Assembly: GCF_001191005.1 (NCBI RefSeq)
Contig: NZ_CP012201.1
Span: 2,170,001-2,234,000 of the forward strand
Source: Massilia sp. NR 4-1
Lineage (GTDB): Bacteria > Pseudomonadota > Gammaproteobacteria > Burkholderiales > Burkholderiaceae_D
Direction of reading: 5' to 3'
Length of the DNA: 64,000 nucleotides
The first letter of the stretch is position 1; each line of letters starts with the position of its first letter. Below the pieces are notes generated by a model. The model did no database searches. It had not been told where the DNA came from and saw nothing but the letters and a program-made list of their open reading frames with translations. This document shows, piece after piece, positions 61,256 through 64,000 of the stretch. The translations under genes were made by a program, and so were the position numbers.

Positions 61256-62668
61256 TCAGACCTTGCGCTGCCAACTGCCTTTGCGCGTCATCGCGCCCCA
61301 GCTGGCCTCCCCTTGCGTCGCCCAGCGGTACAGCCCGACCAGCCGCCACCAGGTATTCAGCTGGCGGTAGCCGAAGTTCTCGGCGATCACGATAAGGGCC
61401 AGCACCAGCAACTGGCGCGGCTTGGGATAGATGTGGAAAGAGATTTCTTCGAGCAGCAAGCCGGAAGCCGAAAGCAGGATGCCCAGGCCGATCGCCACGA
61501 ACAGGAAGACGGCAAACGCCTCCCACGACACCCAGCCGAAATACCAGGCAAACACCATGAAGATATAACCGCCCAGCTCCACCAAGGGTCCCATCCACTC
61601 GAACAGCAGCATGAAGGGAAAAGCCAGCCAGCCCGGCACGCCGCCGCGCCGACTGAACATCAATCCCCAATTGGCGCTCAGGCTTTCCGACAAGCCGCGC
61701 TGCCAGCGGATGCGCTGATTGCGCAGCGTCGCCCTATCCTCCGGCGCTTCGGTCCAGCATACCGGATCGGGGATGAAGTCGATGCGGTAAGGCTGCTTTT
61801 TCTCGCGCAGCAGACGGTGCATGCGCACCACCAGTTCCATATCCTCGCCGATGGTCTTGGGCTTGTAGCCGCCTGCCGCCAGCACCGCATCCTTGCGGAA
61901 CAGGCCAAACGCGCCCGAGATAATCAGCATGCCGTTGATCACCGACCAGCCCAGGCGTCCGAACAGGAAGGCACGCAAATACTCAACCACCTGGAACAGG
62001 GCCCAGGCATTGCGCGGCAAGCCGACCCGCGTCAGATAGCCGCCGCGCACCTCGCAACCATTCGCCACGCGCACCGTGCCGCCCGTCGCCACCACCGTGG
62101 AATCGGTGAGGAAGGGCTTGACCAGCCGCTGCAGGCTGTCGCGCTGCAGGATGGAGTCGGCATCCACGCCGCAAAACAGAGGATAGCGCGAGGCATTGAT
62201 GCCCGCATTCAGCGAATCAGCCTTGCCGCCATTGGTCTTGTCGATCACGCGCAGATTCGGGTAGCGTGTGGAGCGGTAGAAGCCGCGCACCGGCTTGGTC
62301 TCGATCTGGATGCGGTAAGCCTCGGGAAAAGCCTGCAGGCCGAATTCCTGCTGCAGCACCTCCAGCGTGCCATCGGCGGAACCGTCGTTGATGACGATGA
62401 TCTCCATCTCCGAGTAGGACAGTTGCAGCATTGAGCGCACCGAGGCGGCAATCGTCGCTTCCTCGTTATAGGCCGGCACCAGCACGCTGATTGGCGGCTC
62501 CAGGGCCGAATACACCTGCGGCAGATCGTCGAGAATGATTTCCTGGCTGCGCCGCCGCAGCGATATCATGGACAGGAAATTCAGCAGCAGATAGCCGCCG
62601 TTCAGCAGCACGAAGTAGCACAGCACAAACACCGTGGTGAAATGGACGATCAGCTCATGCGTGTTCAC
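61256..62668 (-). CDS. membrane glycosyltransferase family 2, YaiP/PgaC-like
   Basis: A 470-residue processive-type GT2. Catalytic positions are VLVPAYNEE (65-70), Asp95, DAD (169-171), the TIGED base (275-276) and QRIRW (318-322). Transmembrane helices at the N-terminus (about 8-30) and three to four more after 340 form the channel. There is no PilZ domain. The GTG start at 62668 overlaps the HEAT gene stop and has an AGGAGG site. It likely polymerises an exopolysaccharide; UDP-sugar identity is unknown. Confidence 0.9.
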   Translation of the reverse strand: MNTHELIVHFTTVFVLCYFVLLNGGYLLLNFLSMISLRRRSQEIILDDLPQVYSALEPPISVLVPAYNEEATIAASVRSMLQLSYSEMEIIVINDGSADGTLEVLQQEFGLQAFPEAYRIQIETKPVRGFYRSTRYPNLRVIDKTNGGKADSLNAGINASRYPLFCGVDADSILQRDSLQRLVKPFLTDSTVVATGGTVRVANGCEVRGGYLTRVGLPRNAWALFQVVEYLRAFLFGRLGWSVINGMLIISGAFGLFRKDAVLAAGGYKPKTIGEDMELVVRMHRLLREKKQPYRIDFIPDPVCWTEAPEDRATLRNQRIRWQRGLSESLSANWGLMFSRRGGVPGWLAFPFMLLFEWMGPLVELGGYIFMVFAWYFGWVSWEAFAVFLFVAIGLGILLSASGLLLEEISFHIYPKPRQLLVLALIVIAENFGYRQLNTWWRLVGLYRWATQGEASWGAMTRKGSWQRKV

Positions 62669-63717
62669 GCTGCCTCCTGTTCCGCTCTGACCTGCTTCAG
62701 CATATCGAGCGCATAGCGGTCCATGTCCTCCTGCTGGAGGGCGGCCAGATCGTCCGGCGTCAGAAACGGCAGGCCCAGCAGGGCTTGCGCGGCGCGGTAG
62801 CGCACCCACCACTGCTGGTCGCCCAGCAAGCGGCGCAGGCGCTCCACATCGCTATGGTCGCCCAGTTGCCCCAGCGTGCGCACCGCCTGCACGCGCACGC
62901 GCCAGTCGCCGTGACCGAGCTGGCGCCTGACCTCATCGAGCAGGTCGGGCGTGGCCGCCAGCCGCAAGGCGCAGGACACCACCTCGGCCACCGGATGATT
63001 CAGCAGGCCGCGCAACTGCTGCGCCGGCAGCGACAGGCGCAATGCCGCCAGCAGGCGCAGCGCATGCGGCAACTGTTCCTGGTCCGTTCCCGCCACGGCC
63101 TCGGCCAGCACCGGCTCCCACTCGGCGCGCGCATCCTTCAGGATATTCGCCAATTGCGACATGGCCCAATCCTCGCGCTGCAACAGCATGGGCGCCACCT
63201 CGCGCGCGGCGCGCGCGGCGTCGGCCTGCACCAGCGCCCACAAAGCATGCACGGAGGCCGCGCTGTCGCTGCCATGCACCACACCCAGCAGATCGTCCCA
63301 GGCGGCGGCATCGCGCAAATGGCCGAGCGCAAGGATCGCCAGCAGGCGCTGGGCGCGGTTCCCCTTGTGCAGCAGCCGGCGCGCATAGGCGTCGCAGCCG
63401 AGACGGTAAGCCACCTCATTCAGGCCGCCGCTCGCCTCGCCGCGTACCGACTGGTGCAAATGCACCCACAGCTTGAGGAAGAGGATGCGCTCCGCCGAAC
63501 GCAGGCCTGGCAGCGTCATCTCGCTGACGCCGACAATGGCGGCGTTCAACGCCGGCCGCCAGCGCGCCGTCAGCGCCTGTTCGCGCCGTTTCAGGCTGCG
63601 CGCCGCCAGGCGCAGGTAGACGATCTGCACGGCGATCAGGAGCGTGAGCAGCAGCGCGCCGACACCGGTCCAAAAGGCGGCCAGCAGGTAAATATCAGAA
63701 TGCAGCCTGGAGTCCAA
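62665..63717 (-). CDS. membrane-anchored HEAT-repeat protein
   Basis: A 350-residue protein. One transmembrane helix (about 10-38) is followed by a cytoplasmic HEAT-repeat solenoid; clear repeats are RVQAVRTLGQLGDHSDVERLRRLLGD and WVRYRAAQALLGLP near the C-terminus. It probably scaffolds the glycosyltransferase. The start is TTG at 63717, overlapping the upstream gene by 23 bp; no good ATG is available, so the start is uncertain. Confidence 0.78.
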   Translation of the reverse strand: MDSRLHSDIYLLAAFWTGVGALLLTLLIAVQIVYLRLAARSLKRREQALTARWRPALNAAIVGVSEMTLPGLRSAERILFLKLWVHLHQSVRGEASGGLNEVAYRLGCDAYARRLLHKGNRAQRLLAILALGHLRDAAAWDDLLGVVHGSDSAASVHALWALVQADAARAAREVAPMLLQREDWAMSQLANILKDARAEWEPVLAEAVAGTDQEQLPHALRLLAALRLSLPAQQLRGLLNHPVAEVVSCALRLAATPDLLDEVRRQLGHGDWRVRVQAVRTLGQLGDHSDVERLRRLLGDQQWWVRYRAAQALLGLPFLTPDDLAALQQEDMDRYALDMLKQVRAEQEAA

Positions 63718-64000
63718 GGCTGAACCCGTTGCGGATATAGAAATCGCCCTGGCGCGTGTGGCCCAGGCTGTAGTTGAGTGCCCAGTCCCTGCCCAGCCAA
63801 TGGCGTCCGACCAGGGCCGCCGAACGCAGGCTGCTTAACCGCACGCCGCCGCCGGTATTCGCCGCCTCCTTGCCGCCGGCGACGATGATGCCGACCGAAT
63901 CGCGGTCGCTGTAATAATAGCTGGCGCGCAGTTCCAGCCCGTGGGCCGTGGTGCCGAAGGCGCGCGCCGGGCGCCAGGCCAGGCTGGTGCTGAAATTGGA
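63695..64000 (-). CDS. YaiO-family outer-membrane beta-barrel, partial
   Basis: A reading frame of about 101 residues, still open at the window edge, reads on the minus strand as amphipathic beta strands: ELRASYYYSDRDSVG, LRSAALVGRHWLGRDWALNYSLGHTRQGDFYIRNGFSLGLQAAF. The end with Phe and HTRQGDFYIRNG is characteristic of YaiO-type outer-membrane barrels. In E. coli, yaiO neighbours the GT2 gene yaiP, as here. Its N-terminal part lies outside the window. Confidence 0.75.
   Translation of the reverse strand, partial: SNFSTSLAWRPARAFGTTAHGLELRASYYYSDRDSVGIIVAGGKEAANTGGGVRLSSLRSAALVGRHWLGRDWALNYSLGHTRQGDFYIRNGFSLGLQAAF

Noticed and set aside
59550..61670. 706-residue version of the TIM-barrel-like protein
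   Set aside because: The extension overlaps the glycosyltransferase gene. An ATG 2 bp after that gene's stop fits better.

Overview
The window is a high-GC, gene-dense stretch of a Gram-negative chromosome. Several gene families fit an Oxalobacteraceae betaproteobacterium of the Massilia/Duganella/Janthinobacterium type: a short H-NS protein with a betaproteobacterial-style C-terminal DNA-binding motif, a Ku plus three-domain LigD repair pair, a lipase-like/RND efflux operon under a LysR regulator, and many LysR-reductase pairs. This assignment is inference from gene content. I see no rRNA, tRNA, phage, IS element or CRISPR array. Most of the window is ordinary accessory metabolism in short divergent regulator/target modules.

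Layout. 1-4.5 kb: a DMT exporter cut by the window edge, a degenerate SDR with a divergent AraC regulator, and a secreted CocE/NonD hydrolase. 4.7-6.9 kb: a small exported calcium-motif protein, then trpS behind a 16-codon leader peptide with tandem Trp codons and a terminator hairpin, then a DUF1294 protein. 6.9-13.1 kb: erythromycin esterase-like protein, second DMT exporter, H-NS, a decayed TonB receptor directly beside an intact one. 13.2-26.5 kb: psd; LysR/azoR/pirin; a Sel1-repeat TonB-like protein; an acyltransferase; a MerR-controlled methyltransferase; a guanidine-II riboswitch with gdx/sugE; an ArsR-type regulator with an Old Yellow Enzyme. 26.5-34.3 kb: an MBL hydrolase, then the most unusual locus. 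34.5-48 kb: acyltransferase, DUF885 peptidase-like protein, SulP transporter with a perfect FNR-type box, GGDEF protein, NHEJ genes ku and ligD, and two paralogous Lys/Ala-rich exported peptides. 48-59.5 kb: an llpE/RND adaptor/pump/outer-membrane channel operon divergent from its LysR regulator, a hydroxyacid dehydrogenase and a Cache/PAS sensor kinase. 59.5-64 kb: a yaiO/yaiP-like exopolysaccharide locus running off the edge.

The locus at 27.6-34.3 kb looks like a Fap-type functional amyloid or surface-fibre system of unusual design. It encodes a 652-residue Gly/Ala/Ser protein with 11-residue tandem repeats, two small exported proteins each carrying a double-glycine-like site, a FapD-like C39 peptidase that could cut those sites, and a FapF-like coiled-coil plus beta-barrel outer-membrane pore. 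All three candidate fibre components share a related beta-rich QN(S/N)...L(I/V) motif. A sigma54 activator gene sits upstream. A sigma54 promoter with exact GG-N10-GC spacing lies 74 bp before the repeat protein, and an inverted repeat suited to enhancer binding lies further upstream.
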